A stretch of DNA of 64,000 bases, taken from contig NZ_RDQE01000002.1 in assembly GCF_003697845.1 (NCBI RefSeq), positions 124,001 to 188,000 on the forward strand, in the 5' to 3' direction. Below, piece by piece: positions 37,114-46,432 of this stretch (positions within the stretch are counted from its first letter, which is position 1; the number at the start of each line of letters is the position of its first letter). Position numbers and translations under genes: made by a program. Below the pieces are notes generated by a model. That model saw only the letters and a program-made list of their open reading frames with translations. It searched no databases and was not told where the DNA came from. The DNA is from Halobellus captivus. Lineage in GTDB: Archaea > Halobacteriota > Halobacteria > Halobacteriales > Haloferacaceae.

Positions 37114-37195
37114 GTAGCGTGCGACACCCGCCGACAGCTCACGTCAGCGTCGTGACTGGGGAGGCCATCGGATCCGATCCGGAGGACGATCACGT

Positions 37196-38155
37196 ATGGG
37201 GTTAAGGGAGTACCTACTCAAGCGGCTGGTTCACTCGGTGTTCGTGATGTTGTTCGTCGTGACGGTGGTGTTCGCCGCCGTCCGCTCGATCCCCGGAGAT
37301 CCGGCGCGGTTGATGCTCGGCGGGGACGTGGACACGGCCACGCTCGAGGCGCTCCGCGCGGAGTTGGGGCTGAATCAACCCCTGTACATCCAGTATTTCC
37401 GCTGGCTCCGCCGTCTCCTGACCGGGGACCTCGGCGAATCGATCCGTACCGGTGAACCCGTCCTCGGGTCGATCGTTCAGGTCGCGGGCCCCACGCTGAG
37501 CATCGCGGCACTCGGCATGGTGATCGCCCTCGTGATCGCCATCCCGACGGGGATCATCAGCGCGGTCAAACGATACGAGATCGAAGACTACCTGTCGACG
37601 ACGATCGCGTTCTTCGGGATCAGCATGCCGGCGTTCTGGATCGGCATCGTTCTCGTCCTCGTGATCGGGGTCAACGTCGAATCCATCCCGACGTTCGGGT
37701 ACACGCCGATAGACGAGGGGATAAGTCCCTGGTTCCGGTCCATACTTCTCCCGTCGTTCGCGGTCGGCTTCCCGTACGGCGGGATCCTGATGCGGATGAT
37801 GCGCTCCTCGATGCTGGAGGTGCTCAACGAGGACTACATGCGGACCGCACGCGCGAAGGGATTGAGCTCCAACCTGGTGCTGTTCAAACACGGGCTGCAG
37901 AACGCGCTGATCCCGGTCGTCACGCTCGCGGGGATCTTCCTCGCCGTCGTGCTCGGCGGCGTGGTCGCCGTCGAGATCGTCTTCGGGATCCGCGGCCTCG
38001 GTCGACTCCTCATCGGGTCGATAAACCGGCGGGACTTCCCGCTGATCCAGGGGACGGTGCTGCTCATCGCGTTCGTGTTCGTGCTCGCGAACATCGTCGT
38101 CGACCTCCTGTATACCATGATAAATCCACGGATCAAATACGGCGGTGGTGACTGA
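37196..38155 (+). CDS. ABC transporter permease, DppB-type
   Basis: A 319-residue inner-membrane permease with six predicted helices. It starts MGLREYLLKRLVHSVFVM and carries the N-terminal periplasmic loop with SIPGDPARLMLGGDV typical of DppB/OppB. The EAA loop contacting the ATPase is the RMMRSSMLEVLNEDYMRTAR segment followed by AKGLSSNLVLFKHGLQNALI. Downstream comes the DppC-type permease after only 2 bp, confirming one transport operon with the binding protein upstream. Confidence 0.94.
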   Translation: MGLREYLLKRLVHSVFVMLFVVTVVFAAVRSIPGDPARLMLGGDVDTATLEALRAELGLNQPLYIQYFRWLRRLLTGDLGESIRTGEPVLGSIVQVAGPTLSIAALGMVIALVIAIPTGIISAVKRYEIEDYLSTTIAFFGISMPAFWIGIVLVLVIGVNVESIPTFGYTPIDEGISPWFRSILLPSFAVGFPYGGILMRMMRSSMLEVLNEDYMRTARAKGLSSNLVLFKHGLQNALIPVVTLAGIFLAVVLGGVVAVEIVFGIRGLGRLLIGSINRRDFPLIQGTVLLIAFVFVLANIVVDLLYTMINPRIKYGGGD

Positions 38156-38157
38156 CC

Positions 38158-39054
38158 GTGTCGAGCCGTTTCGACACCGAGGGCGGCAGGATATTCGGCG
38201 TCCGTACGGACCTCGTCGAACAGTTCGTCAACACGGTTCGACGCGATCTGAAGGCCAAGATCGGGGTGGTCATCGTCACGCTGTTCCTTCTCGCGGCGAT
38301 CTTCGCCCCGGAGTTGGCCCCGTACGATCCCATGGCACAGGACTTCGCGCCGCTCCAGGCTCCGGCGCTGTCGAGTGAAACGCCGCTCGGGACCGACTCG
38401 TTCGGCCGCGACCTGCTCTCACGACTGATGTACGGCGCACGCATCAGCCTCGGAGTCGGGTTAGGTGCGGTCCTCTTTGGGGCGATCACGGGCGTCCTCC
38501 TGGGACTGGTCGCCGGCTTCTACGGCGGCTGGGTCGACGACCTCCTGATGCGGAGCGTCGACGTGATGTGGGCGTTCCCGTGGCTCCTCATCGCCATCAT
38601 GCTCGTCTCGATATTCGGGCAGGGGGTGTGGAACGTCATCATCGCGGTCGGCTTCGCGTACATCGACGACTTCGCACGGATAACCCGTGGAGAAGTCCTC
38701 TCCATCCGTGAGGAGGAGTACATGCTCGCCGCCGAAAGCGTCGGACTCGGCGACCTCGAGATCATCTTCGAGGAGGTGTTTCCGAACACCGTCGCCCCGA
38801 TCATCGTCCAGTTCACGGTGCTCGTGGCCCGCGCCATGCTCGCGGAGGCGACGCTCTCGTTCCTCGGGCTCGGCGTGAAGCCGTCGACGCCGACGTGGGG
38901 GTCACTGCTGGGTCAGGGTCGGGACTTCATCACGCAGGCGTGGTGGATATCGATCCTCCCCGGAGTGCTGATCATGATCACCGTGCTCGGAATAAACCTC
39001 TTCGGCGACGCGTTACGCGACGCCTTCGACGTTCGGGAGGTGGATAGCGAATGA
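38158..39054 (+). CDS. ABC transporter permease, DppC-type
   Basis: A 298-residue permease with a GTG start 2 bp after the DppB-type stop. The N-terminal cytoplasmic segment is followed by a first helix, the [13 protein letters not shown] loop and [20 protein letters not shown], the classic DppC/OppC signature. The EAA loop is [20 protein letters not shown] followed by [20 protein letters not shown]. The TGA stop overlaps the ATG of the first ATPase gene (ATGA). Confidence 0.94.
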   Translation: MSSRFDTEGGRIFGVRTDLVEQFVNTVRRDLKAKIGVVIVTLFLLAAIFAPELAPYDPMAQDFAPLQAPALSSETPLGTDSFGRDLLSRLMYGARISLGVGLGAVLFGAITGVLLGLVAGFYGGWVDDLLMRSVDVMWAFPWLLIAIMLVSIFGQGVWNVIIAVGFAYIDDFARITRGEVLSIREEEYMLAAESVGLGDLEIIFEEVFPNTVAPIIVQFTVLVARAMLAEATLSFLGLGVKPSTPTWGSLLGQGRDFITQAWWISILPGVLIMITVLGINLFGDALRDAFDVREVDSE

Positions 39055-40289
39055 CAGATCCGCTGTTGGACGTCCGCGGACTCACGACGTCCTTCGAAAC
39101 CGGACAGGGAAGACTCACCGCGGTGGACGACATCACCTTCCAGATCGAGGAGGGCGAAGTGTTCGGCGTCGTCGGCGAGTCCGGGTCGGGAAAGAGCGTC
39201 ACGGCCCTGTCGGTGATGCGACTCCTCGATGACGCGGGGACCGTCGAAGCGGACGAAGTGCGGTTCAAAGGCACCGACCTGCTCTCGGTGAGTGAATCCG
39301 AGATGCGATCGATCCGCGGTGGGGAGATCAGCATGATCTTCCAGGACCCGATGACCAGCCTGAATCCGGTGATGACGATCGGCGAGCAGATCGCCGAGGT
39401 CGTCCGTCACCACGGTGACGTCGGCGAACGCACCGGGTTCTGGAGCGAGATGCGACGGAAGTACGTCACGGGGACCTCCGAAGGGAGCCGGTCCTGGCAG
39501 CGGGCCGTGGAGCTGTTGGAGACGGTCGGAATCCCCGAGCCCGAAAAGCGGGCGACCGAATACCCCCACCAGCTCTCCGGCGGAATGCGTCAGCGCGTCG
39601 TCATCGCGCAGGCGCTCGCGGGGGATCCCTCCCTCATCATCGCCGACGAACCGACCACGGCGCTGGACGTGAGCATCGAGGCACAGATACTCAACGAGAT
39701 CCTCGAGTTGAGCGAGGAGTTCGGCATCTCGGTGCTGCTCATCACCCACGACCTCGGCGTCGTCAGGGAGACCTGTGACCGGGTCGCCGTGATGTACGCC
39801 TCGGAGTTCATGGAGACGGGCCACGTCAACGACATCTTCGAGGACCCGCATCACCCGTACACCGAGGGGCTTCTGGCGAGTATCCCACGGATCGCCGACG
39901 AACGCGAGTGGCTCAGCGTCATCGAGGGGACGGTCCCGGACCTGATCGACAAGCCGTCCGGCTGCCCGTTCCGGGACCGATGTGACTACGCCTTCGAGCT
40001 CTGTGATCGGCCGCTCGTCGAGTACGAGATCGAGGGATCGGCTCTGGAGACCCACACGGTTCGGTGTCACCGGGAGAACGAACACGTCGAGGTCGACGAC
40101 TCGGGTCACGTCGAATCGGTACCCGACGAGGCCGTCGCGGCGCTCGAACGACGGATCGAGGCGGAATCGGCCCGTGACGCGGACGGAGGCGTCTCCCCGA
40201 CGGCCGACGCGAGCGCGCGTGCGGACGGGGGAAGTCGACCGTCTCCCGCTGCGGACGCCGAGAACGGAGGTGATCACGGTGAGTACTGA
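39051..40289 (+). CDS. ABC transporter ATPase, DppD-type
   Basis: A 412-residue ATPase. Walker A is [10 protein letters not shown], the ABC signature LSGGMRQRV, Walker [14 protein letters not shown], and the H-loop ITHDLGVV. The C-terminal oligopeptide-transporter domain has the Cys cluster [14 protein letters not shown]. After it, about 60 residues of acidic low-complexity sequence ([20 protein letters not shown]) extend the protein beyond the usual length. Its end overlaps the start of the next ATPase gene by 11 bp. Confidence 0.94.
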   Translation: MTDPLLDVRGLTTSFETGQGRLTAVDDITFQIEEGEVFGVVGESGSGKSVTALSVMRLLDDAGTVEADEVRFKGTDLLSVSESEMRSIRGGEISMIFQDPMTSLNPVMTIGEQIAEVVRHHGDVGERTGFWSEMRRKYVTGTSEGSRSWQRAVELLETVGIPEPEKRATEYPHQLSGGMRQRVVIAQALAGDPSLIIADEPTTALDVSIEAQILNEILELSEEFGISVLLITHDLGVVRETCDRVAVMYASEFMETGHVNDIFEDPHHPYTEGLLASIPRIADEREWLSVIEGTVPDLIDKPSGCPFRDRCDYAFELCDRPLVEYEIEGSALETHTVRCHRENEHVEVDDSGHVESVPDEAVAALERRIEAESARDADGGVSPTADASARADGGSRPSPAADAENGGDHGEY

Positions 40290-41412
40290 CTCTCCCGGGA
40301 CGACCGGAACGACTGCCGAACCGGCCGACGAGGAACCGTTGCTTCGTGCGACGGGGATCGAGAAGTACTTCCAGACGGAGACGGGGCTCTTCGATCGGTT
40401 CTTCGGAGAGCCCACGCACGTCAGGGCGGTCGACGGCGTCGACCTCTCCGTCGGCGAACGGGAGACGCTCGGACTCGTCGGCGAATCGGGATGCGGGAAG
40501 ACGACGCTCGGCCGCGTGCTCTCCCGTCTGTACGACCCGTCGGCCGGAACGCTCGAGTTCGACGGGGACGACATCACGGACTTGAGCGGTGACGCGCTCA
40601 AGCGGCTCAGAAAGCGGGTTCAGGTCATCTTCCAGGACCCCATGTCGTCGCTTAATCCGCGAAAGACCGCCGGCGAGATCGTCGGGAAGCCGCTGGAGGT
40701 CCACGACATCGCGACCGGCCAGGCCAAGCGGGACCGGCTCGTCGAGCTGTTCGACGAGGTGGGACTCCAGGAGTCACACCTCGACCGATATCCGCACGAG
40801 TTCTCCGGCGGGCAGCGTCAGCGGATCGGGATCGCGCGTGCGCTCGCCGTCGAGCCGGACCTGATCGTCGCCGACGAGCCGGTGAGCGCGCTCGACGTGA
40901 GCGTCCAGGCACAGATCATCAACCTGATGAAGCGGCTTCAGGACAAGTACGGGCTCGCGTACGTGTTCATCGCTCACGACCTGAGCGTCGTCAAACACAT
41001 CAGCGACCGCGTGGCGGTGATGTACCTCGGTCGGATCGTCGAACGGGGCAAGAAGAGGGACATCTTCGGCAACCCGCAACACCCGTACACTCGAGCGTTG
41101 CTCCACTCCATTCCACGAGTCGACGGCAAGCGGAAACGCAACGAGTCGCTGCTCGAGGGGAACCCGCCGAGTCCGATCGACCCGCCTTCCGGCTGTCGGT
41201 TCCGAACCCGCTGTCCGGAGTATCTCGGGGACGAGTGTTCCGAGATCGACCCCGAACTGCAGCCCGTTGCCGGCGCGTCCGGAACCGTGGCACCACCCGA
41301 ACGCGTCGAGGCGATCTCCACCGGCGGGGAGTCCTCCCCCGAACACGTCATCGCCTGCCACTGGTTAGGCGAGTCCAGCGAGCGGCGTGCGAGGGAGGAC
41401 CCGATGTCGTAG
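40279..41412 (+). CDS. ABC transporter ATPase, DppF-type
   Basis: A 377-residue ATPase. The GTG at 40279 is chosen because the reading frame before it is a shadow of the preceding gene; from here the protein runs [20 protein letters not shown], then [11 protein letters not shown]. Walker A is [12 protein letters not shown], the signature [15 protein letters not shown], Walker [15 protein letters not shown], and the H-loop [12 protein letters not shown]. The C-terminal Cys motif is [12 protein letters not shown]. It closes the five-gene peptide transporter operon. Together with the divergent amidase this suggests uptake and breakdown of peptides or amides (inference). Confidence 0.94.
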   Translation: MSTDSPGTTGTTAEPADEEPLLRATGIEKYFQTETGLFDRFFGEPTHVRAVDGVDLSVGERETLGLVGESGCGKTTLGRVLSRLYDPSAGTLEFDGDDITDLSGDALKRLRKRVQVIFQDPMSSLNPRKTAGEIVGKPLEVHDIATGQAKRDRLVELFDEVGLQESHLDRYPHEFSGGQRQRIGIARALAVEPDLIVADEPVSALDVSVQAQIINLMKRLQDKYGLAYVFIAHDLSVVKHISDRVAVMYLGRIVERGKKRDIFGNPQHPYTRALLHSIPRVDGKRKRNESLLEGNPPSPIDPPSGCRFRTRCPEYLGDECSEIDPELQPVAGASGTVAPPERVEAISTGGESSPEHVIACHWLGESSERRAREDPMS

Positions 41413-41495
41413 GACGCCCCGGGATCGACCCCGAACGCGTCGGATTCGACGACGGTTCGACACGGCCGTCGAGAACGGATCGGCCGTTCCGCCCG

Positions 41496-41795
41496 CTACC
41501 GTCGCAGCCCGGCTTCCTCGTCGTCCTCGACGAACCTGACGGTGAAGTAGTCGTAGCCGCCGTAGGCCGTCTCCAACGCGCCCATCCACCAGTTCCAGCG
41601 TTCGACGAGCGATGACCCGTCGGGAGCGTCCGAGAGGTGTCGGACCACGCCGGGGACGCTCAGCGCGTGGCCGCGGTCGGTCGAGGGTTTCCCGGAGTCC
41701 GCGAGGTCGCTGGCGGCCCGGGCGACCACGCGCCGCTCCGCGGCGGTCCCTCCGAACTCCTCGGCCAACGTCCGCTCCAGCCGCTTGCGGTCCAT
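41496..41795 (-). CDS. Haloarchaeal hypothetical protein
   Basis: A 99-residue acidic protein beginning MDRKRLERTLAEEFGGTAAE, with a helical N-terminal half and the aromatic-rich stretch LVERWNWWMGALETAYGGYD (about 62-81), followed by YFTVRFVEDDEEAGLRR. The strong sequence character suggests a conserved small protein, but I do not recognise its function. It lies between the transporter operon and a membrane protein, on the opposite strand to the operon. Confidence 0.7.
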   Translation of the reverse strand: MDRKRLERTLAEEFGGTAAERRVVARAASDLADSGKPSTDRGHALSVPGVVRHLSDAPDGSSLVERWNWWMGALETAYGGYDYFTVRFVEDDEEAGLRR

Positions 41796-41876
41796 GCGCT
41801 CGAGTAGGGCGTACGGCTATTTGAGTCGTCCGGTGAGGGAGATCCGACGAGGAGATCCGGGTCGATCGACGACGAG

Positions 41877-42926
41877 TCACAGCCGTGCCGCGAGCGCCAG
41901 GAACAGCAGGGTGAACGGCGCGGAGAGCAGCCCCAACGCGACCCCGCCCCCGTCCGCGCCCGCGACGGACATCGCCAGACCGACGACGAGCGAACTGCTC
42001 CCGAGGACCGCCAGGGTGACCCGTTCGGGCACGCTCGCGCGGTCGGGCCCCGGAGAGCGAGCGAGAACGCTCTCGAGTGCGGCCTCGACCTCGTCGGCTC
42101 GCCCGGTCGGGACGAACAACCAGGGCGTCGAGCGGTACCAGGCGTTCCCGCGGTACGCCAACAGGAACAGCGTCGTCCACGGCAGGTCGATCCGGCGGGT
42201 CCGGATCACGGAGTCGAGGTCGTCGCTTCGGCTCCGGTCGTGGGTGTGATACGTCCGCTCGACGACGCGTTCCGCGGGGTCGAGCCGGATCGACGTCCCC
42301 CTCGAGCCGGCCAGCACCGGTAGGAACCAGATCAGCGGGAACAGGTAGGCGAACCCGAGTTCGGCCGGCGAGGGACCCCACACCCAGAGCGCGCCGAACG
42401 GGGCGGCACCCGCGAGCACCCAGCGCGGGCGTATCGACTCCCGCGAGAGCGAGTAGTCGCCGAACGCCGACCGGAGCGTCTCACGGGCCCCCTCGGTCGA
42501 TCTATCGTAGGCTATCAGGAGGTAGAAGAGCGAGAACGGGCCGCCGACGAGAAGCAACAGGGCGAGCACCCACAGATCGCTGCCCCCGGGCGTTCCGCCG
42601 CCGGTCGCCGCGCTCCACGCCGCACCCGCCACGGCGACGGCGACGACCGCGACGATGGCGAAGAGACCGACCGCGACGACGAGCCCTACCCCGAGCGCGA
42701 CCGATCGGAGCCGGTCGTGGCGGACGGGTCCCCACTCGATCGGGTCGTGGATCGGAGCCGCTCCGGGATCCGCTTGCGAGTCCAAGTCGGTCGCCGGTTC
42801 CGCCGGTTCGGTCGTCCCCGCCGACTCGGTCGGATCGGTTCCTTCGGTCGACTCGGTCGACTCCGTCGGCTCGGCCGCCGCTGCCGGCTCGGTCGGTTCG
42901 GCGGCGGAGCCGCTCTCGGAGGGCAT
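41877..42926 (-). CDS. Membrane protein with a low-complexity N-terminus, unknown function
   Basis: A 349-residue protein. Residues 1-60 are Glu/Pro/Thr/Ser repeats (EPTESTESTEGTDPTES), likely disordered. Residues about 75-115 and 125-155 form long hydrophobic helices; further helix pairs follow near 175-215 and at the C-terminus (about 310-349). Between them lies a soluble segment with RTRRIDLPWTTLFLLAYRGN. No family was recognised. It is read in the same direction as the heavy-metal ATPase gene, whose stop is 61 bp upstream. Confidence 0.65.
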   Translation of the reverse strand: MPSESGSAAEPTEPAAAAEPTESTESTEGTDPTESAGTTEPAEPATDLDSQADPGAAPIHDPIEWGPVRHDRLRSVALGVGLVVAVGLFAIVAVVAVAVAGAAWSAATGGGTPGGSDLWVLALLLLVGGPFSLFYLLIAYDRSTEGARETLRSAFGDYSLSRESIRPRWVLAGAAPFGALWVWGPSPAELGFAYLFPLIWFLPVLAGSRGTSIRLDPAERVVERTYHTHDRSRSDDLDSVIRTRRIDLPWTTLFLLAYRGNAWYRSTPWLFVPTGRADEVEAALESVLARSPGPDRASVPERVTLAVLGSSSLVVGLAMSVAGADGGGVALGLLSAPFTLLFLALAARL

Positions 42927-42987
42927 CTCGGATCCCGGTACGCGCGACGCGGGGTTAAAACTGACCGCCGTCGAGGACCCCGTTCGG

Positions 42988-45384
42988 CTACGCCGCGGTC
43001 TCGGCCGGTTCGCTCGCCTGTGGCGGCTCAGCGGGCTCGACGTTTCCGAGCCGAAGCGCGTTGCCGGTGACGCCGAGGCTCATCCCCATGTCGCCGACGA
43101 TCACGGCCATCGCGACGGTGACGTACCCGAAGGGCGCGCCCGCCGCGAGCAGCGCCTTCACGGCGAGCGACGCGCCGATGTTCGTCCGGATCGTCCGCCC
43201 GGCGCGCGCCGAGAGGTCGATCACGTACGGGAGCCGGGTCAGGTCGTCGGCCATGAGCGCCACGTCAGCGGTCTCGAGGGCGGTGTCGGTGCCGGCCGCC
43301 CCCATCGCGATCCCCACGTCCGCGGCCGCCAGCGCGGGAGCGTCGTTGATCCCGTCGCCGACCATGGCGACCCCGCCGTCGCTCTCCGCGGCGATCTCAC
43401 GGACGGCGGCGACCTTCTCGTCCGGCAGGAGCTCCGCACGGACCTCGTCGACGCCGACGGTCTCGCCGATCGTGCGGGCGGTCCGTTCGTTGTCGCCGGT
43501 GAGCATCACGACGCGCTCGATCCCGAGGTCGTGAAGCCGGTCGACGGCCCACGCGGTCTCCGGCCGGACCGCGTCCGCGACCGCGATCACGCCCTCCAGC
43601 CGCTCCTCGGTACCGACCAGCACGACCGTCTTGCCCGCGGCCTGGAGCCGCGGGATCGTCTCGCCGGCCAGGTCGAGGTACTCGCCGTGTTCACAGGGGG
43701 CGGGGTCGTCGAGCCGGTCGGGCTCGTCGCTCTCGTTCGTCTCCGCCGGCCCCTCGAGGGTTCCGCCGTCGGTTCGGACGTGGGCGTGCCCGAGATCGAA
43801 GCCGAGACCCTCGAACAGCGACGGCTTGCCGGCGTAGTGCGTCTCGCCGTCGAGTTCCGCCCGGACCCCTTTCCCGGCGAGCGCCTCGAACCCGGTCACG
43901 TCGCGGTCGGCGGCGTCGCCCTTGATGGAACCCTCCCCGTACGCCACGATCGCCTCCGCGACGGGGTGTTCGCTCCGACGTTCCAGCGCGGTCACGCACG
44001 CGAGCAGGTCGGGGGCGTCGGTCGCGCCGAGCGGGATCACGTCGGTGACCGCGAGCTCGCCGGTCGTGAGCGTTCCCGTCTTGTCGACGGCGACGGCGTC
44101 GACGTCGCCGGTCGCCTCCAGGTGCTCCCCGCCCTTGATCAGGACGCCGTTTCGCGCGGCGGCGGTCACGCCGGAGACGACGCTGACGGGGGTCGAAATG
44201 ACGAACGCGCACGGACACGCGATCACGAGCAGGGTGAGCCCGCGGACGAACCACGTCTCGGCCGGGCCGCCGACGACGAGGGTGCCGAGGACGACCGTCG
44301 CGACCGCCGCGGTCACGACGATCGGCGTGTAGACGCCCGCGAACCGGTCGACGAACCGCTCGGCGCGGGTCTCCTCGCCGTTGGCCGCCTCGACGAGCTC
44401 GACCACCTGCGCGATGGTGGACTCCTCGGCGGGCGCGGTCGCCTCGACCTCCAGGTAGCCCGCCTCGTTGATCGAGCCCGCGTACACCTCGTCGCCCGGC
44501 TCCTTCTCCGCCGGGACCGACTCGCCCGTGATCGGCGACTCGTCGACCGCGCCCGAGCCCTCGCGGACGACCCCGTCGAGGGGGACGCGCTCGCCCGGCC
44601 GGACGGCGAGCCGCTCGCCGACGGCGACCGCCGCGGCCGGCACGGTCCCCTCCTCGCCGTTACGGATCACGACCGCCTCGTCGGGCGACAGCTCCATCAG
44701 CTCGCGCAGCGAGGTGCGCGCGCGGTCGATCGAGAAGCGCTCCAGAAGCTCCGCGGTCGAGAAGAGCACCGCGAGCGTCGCCGCCTCGAACGGGAGATCG
44801 ATGAGCAGGGCCGCGACCACCCCGACCGACATCAGGAGGTCGATGTCCAGGCTCAAACCCCGCAGCGAGTAGTAGCCGTTCCGCAGGATGGGCGGGGCCG
44901 CGACCGCGATCGCGAGCAGGTACGCGATCGACGCGCCGGACAGCTCCCACGGACCGACGAGGCCGACGCCCTCGCCGATCGTCGCGATGGCGGGATTCAC
45001 TCCCGGCAGGAACCACTCGAGGACGAGCCCGACCGCGAGGAACGCGCCGCCGACCGCGGTCGTGATCGCTCGGGGGGTTCGCCACAGGTCGTCGGCGACC
45101 GTGTCGGCGTCCGCGTCGGCGACGTCGTAGCCCGCGCCCTCGACCGCGGAGACGATCGCGTCGACGTCGAGGACCGCCGGATCGTGGGTGACGACGACGA
45201 TCCCGGTGGTCGGCCGCGTGTCGACGGCGAGGACGCCCTCGCGGTCGAGGGCTCCCTCGACCTTCCCCGCGCAGGACGCACAGTCCATGTCGGGGACGGT
45301 CAACCGGAGTTCGGAGCCGTGGGGTTCAGCGGCGTCCGCCGCGGTCCCGTCACCGTCGTCGTTCGTTTCCGCTCGTTCGCTCAT
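42988..45384 (-). CDS. Heavy-metal translocating P-type ATPase (CPC type, probably Zn/Cd/Pb export)
   Basis: A 798-residue P1B-type ATPase. An N-terminal HMA domain has the metal site DMDCASC (C35, C38). The actuator motif is DESPITGES (281-289); the membrane metal site is CPC at 390-392; the phosphorylation motif DKTGTLT is at 434-440, with D434 as the phosphorylated residue. GDGINDAPALAAADVGIAMG is the hinge. CPC followed by AFVISTPVSVVSG resembles ZntA/CadA (Zn, Cd, Pb) more than CopA; export is the usual direction. Single-gene unit; a strong AT-rich promoter region lies upstream (45400-45480). Confidence 0.93.
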   Translation of the reverse strand: MSERAETNDDGDGTAADAAEPHGSELRLTVPDMDCASCAGKVEGALDREGVLAVDTRPTTGIVVVTHDPAVLDVDAIVSAVEGAGYDVADADADTVADDLWRTPRAITTAVGGAFLAVGLVLEWFLPGVNPAIATIGEGVGLVGPWELSGASIAYLLAIAVAAPPILRNGYYSLRGLSLDIDLLMSVGVVAALLIDLPFEAATLAVLFSTAELLERFSIDRARTSLRELMELSPDEAVVIRNGEEGTVPAAAVAVGERLAVRPGERVPLDGVVREGSGAVDESPITGESVPAEKEPGDEVYAGSINEAGYLEVEATAPAEESTIAQVVELVEAANGEETRAERFVDRFAGVYTPIVVTAAVATVVLGTLVVGGPAETWFVRGLTLLVIACPCAFVISTPVSVVSGVTAAARNGVLIKGGEHLEATGDVDAVAVDKTGTLTTGELAVTDVIPLGATDAPDLLACVTALERRSEHPVAEAIVAYGEGSIKGDAADRDVTGFEALAGKGVRAELDGETHYAGKPSLFEGLGFDLGHAHVRTDGGTLEGPAETNESDEPDRLDDPAPCEHGEYLDLAGETIPRLQAAGKTVVLVGTEERLEGVIAVADAVRPETAWAVDRLHDLGIERVVMLTGDNERTARTIGETVGVDEVRAELLPDEKVAAVREIAAESDGGVAMVGDGINDAPALAAADVGIAMGAAGTDTALETADVALMADDLTRLPYVIDLSARAGRTIRTNIGASLAVKALLAAGAPFGYVTVAMAVIVGDMGMSLGVTGNALRLGNVEPAEPPQASEPAETAA

Positions 45385-45531
45385 TGGCGGTGTCTAACCG
45401 ATCCACGGTTATTAATCCATCTGCCATGATCGGCCGTATATTTATAAGTAGTTCATATTTATGTATTTGAATTTAACAACGAACGACTGGACGACGGCGA
45501 GTATTTATCCGCGGGCCGGCTACCGGCGGAC

Positions 45532-45894
45532 ATGACCGACTGGCGCGCCGTCGGCTACGGGTTCGTCGTCATGGTACTCGCCGGGTTGCTGGCGACGTTC
45601 GCACCGGTGATCGGGCACGTGGGCGCGGGGCTGATCGGCGGGTTCGTCGCGGGGTACGTCGCCGGCGGCGGGCTGCTCTCCGGGACCTGGCACGGCCTGC
45701 TCGCCGGCTCCGTGAGCGGGATAGTCGTCACCCTGCTGCTCGCGGCGTTCGGCGGGCTCGTCGGCCTCGCCGGTGGCCCTCTCGGCGGACTGCTCGGCGG
45801 CGCGGGCGTCCTCGTCGTGGGACTCCTCCTCACCCTCCTCTTCGCGATCGACTCGGCGCTCGCGGGCGCGATCGGCGGCGTCCTCGGCGAGTGA
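45532..45894 (+). CDS. DUF5518 membrane protein
   Basis: A 120-residue hydrophobic protein with three to four helices rich in Gly and Ala, starting TDWRAVGYGFVVMVLAG and with HVGAGLIGGFVAGYVAGGG and GTWHGLLAGSVSG, the pattern of haloarchaeal DUF5518. The Gly-rich helix LVGLAGGPLGGLLGGAG is unusual in density. TATTTATC at about 45502-45509 is placed as a TATA box, so the message is probably leaderless or nearly so. Function unknown. Confidence 0.82.
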   Translation: MTDWRAVGYGFVVMVLAGLLATFAPVIGHVGAGLIGGFVAGYVAGGGLLSGTWHGLLAGSVSGIVVTLLLAAFGGLVGLAGGPLGGLLGGAGVLVVGLLLTLLFAIDSALAGAIGGVLGE

Positions 45895-45963
45895 GGCTCG
45901 GGACTCGCGTCCCGAACGAAACTCGCTCTCGATGCTCGCTCCCGGTCGTCACGGGCCAAACAT

Positions 45964-46003
45964 CACGATCGATCACGGCGAGTAACGCTTATATGTGATC
46001 GTG
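45964..46003 (+). promoter_or_regulatory. Promoter with flanking inverted repeats before the DUF5802 gene
   Basis: CTTATATG at 45988-45995 lies about 30 bp before the DUF5802 ATG and is a good TATA box. GATCAC at 45971-45976 and GTGATC at 45995-46000 are inverted copies on either side, and CACGATC (45964) pairs with GATCGTG (45997). A regulator bound to this site could block or recruit the basal factors. Regulation is inferred. Confidence 0.45.
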
Positions 46004-46024
46004 GCAGAGGATAACACGCACAGA

Positions 46025-46369
46025 ATGTTCGAACGCTTCTCCAGCGGGTACTACCTGGGCGAACTGTACGTGGAACCCCACGACGACGACCGGGCCGCGA
46101 TCCAGCGGGCCGACCACGAGCGGGTCAACGAGCAGCTGTACGCGGACGGCGAGGGAGTCGAGCGACTCGACGCGCCCCTCGTGATGAAGCTCGATTCGGG
46201 CCACATCCCGGTCGCCGGCGACGAGGGGATCCCGAGCGGAACGCTCGCCGTCCCGCGCTCGATCGCGGACGACGACCTGCCGTCCAGACGGAACGTCCTG
46301 CTGGCGGACGCCGACCGCGCGGAGAACCTCCTCCGTTGGGAGGGGTGGGAACCGTACGTCGACGCCTGA
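46025..46369 (+). CDS. DUF5802 family protein
   Basis: A 114-residue soluble acidic protein starting MFERFSSGYYLGELYVEPHD, then RVNEQLYADGEGVERLDAPL, VMKLDSGHIPVAGDEGIPSG and a Trp-rich end (RWEGWEPYVDA). This fits the haloarchaea-specific DUF5802. It has no known enzyme motif. ATG 46025 is chosen because the protein start aligns with the family and its TATA box is at 45988; an upstream in-frame start would overlap that box. Confidence 0.83.
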   Translation: MFERFSSGYYLGELYVEPHDDDRAAIQRADHERVNEQLYADGEGVERLDAPLVMKLDSGHIPVAGDEGIPSGTLAVPRSIADDDLPSRRNVLLADADRAENLLRWEGWEPYVDA

Positions 46370-46432
46370 ACCGAGTCCCCCGCCCGAACTCGAGGCCGAC
46401 GCACCTTTGAGGACGGCACGGGACCTCCCTCC

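Noticed and set aside
43061-43534. Leftover open frames opposite the heavy-metal ATPase gene
   Set aside because: Ala/Ser-rich mirrors of the ATPase frame; the ATPase is fully conserved.
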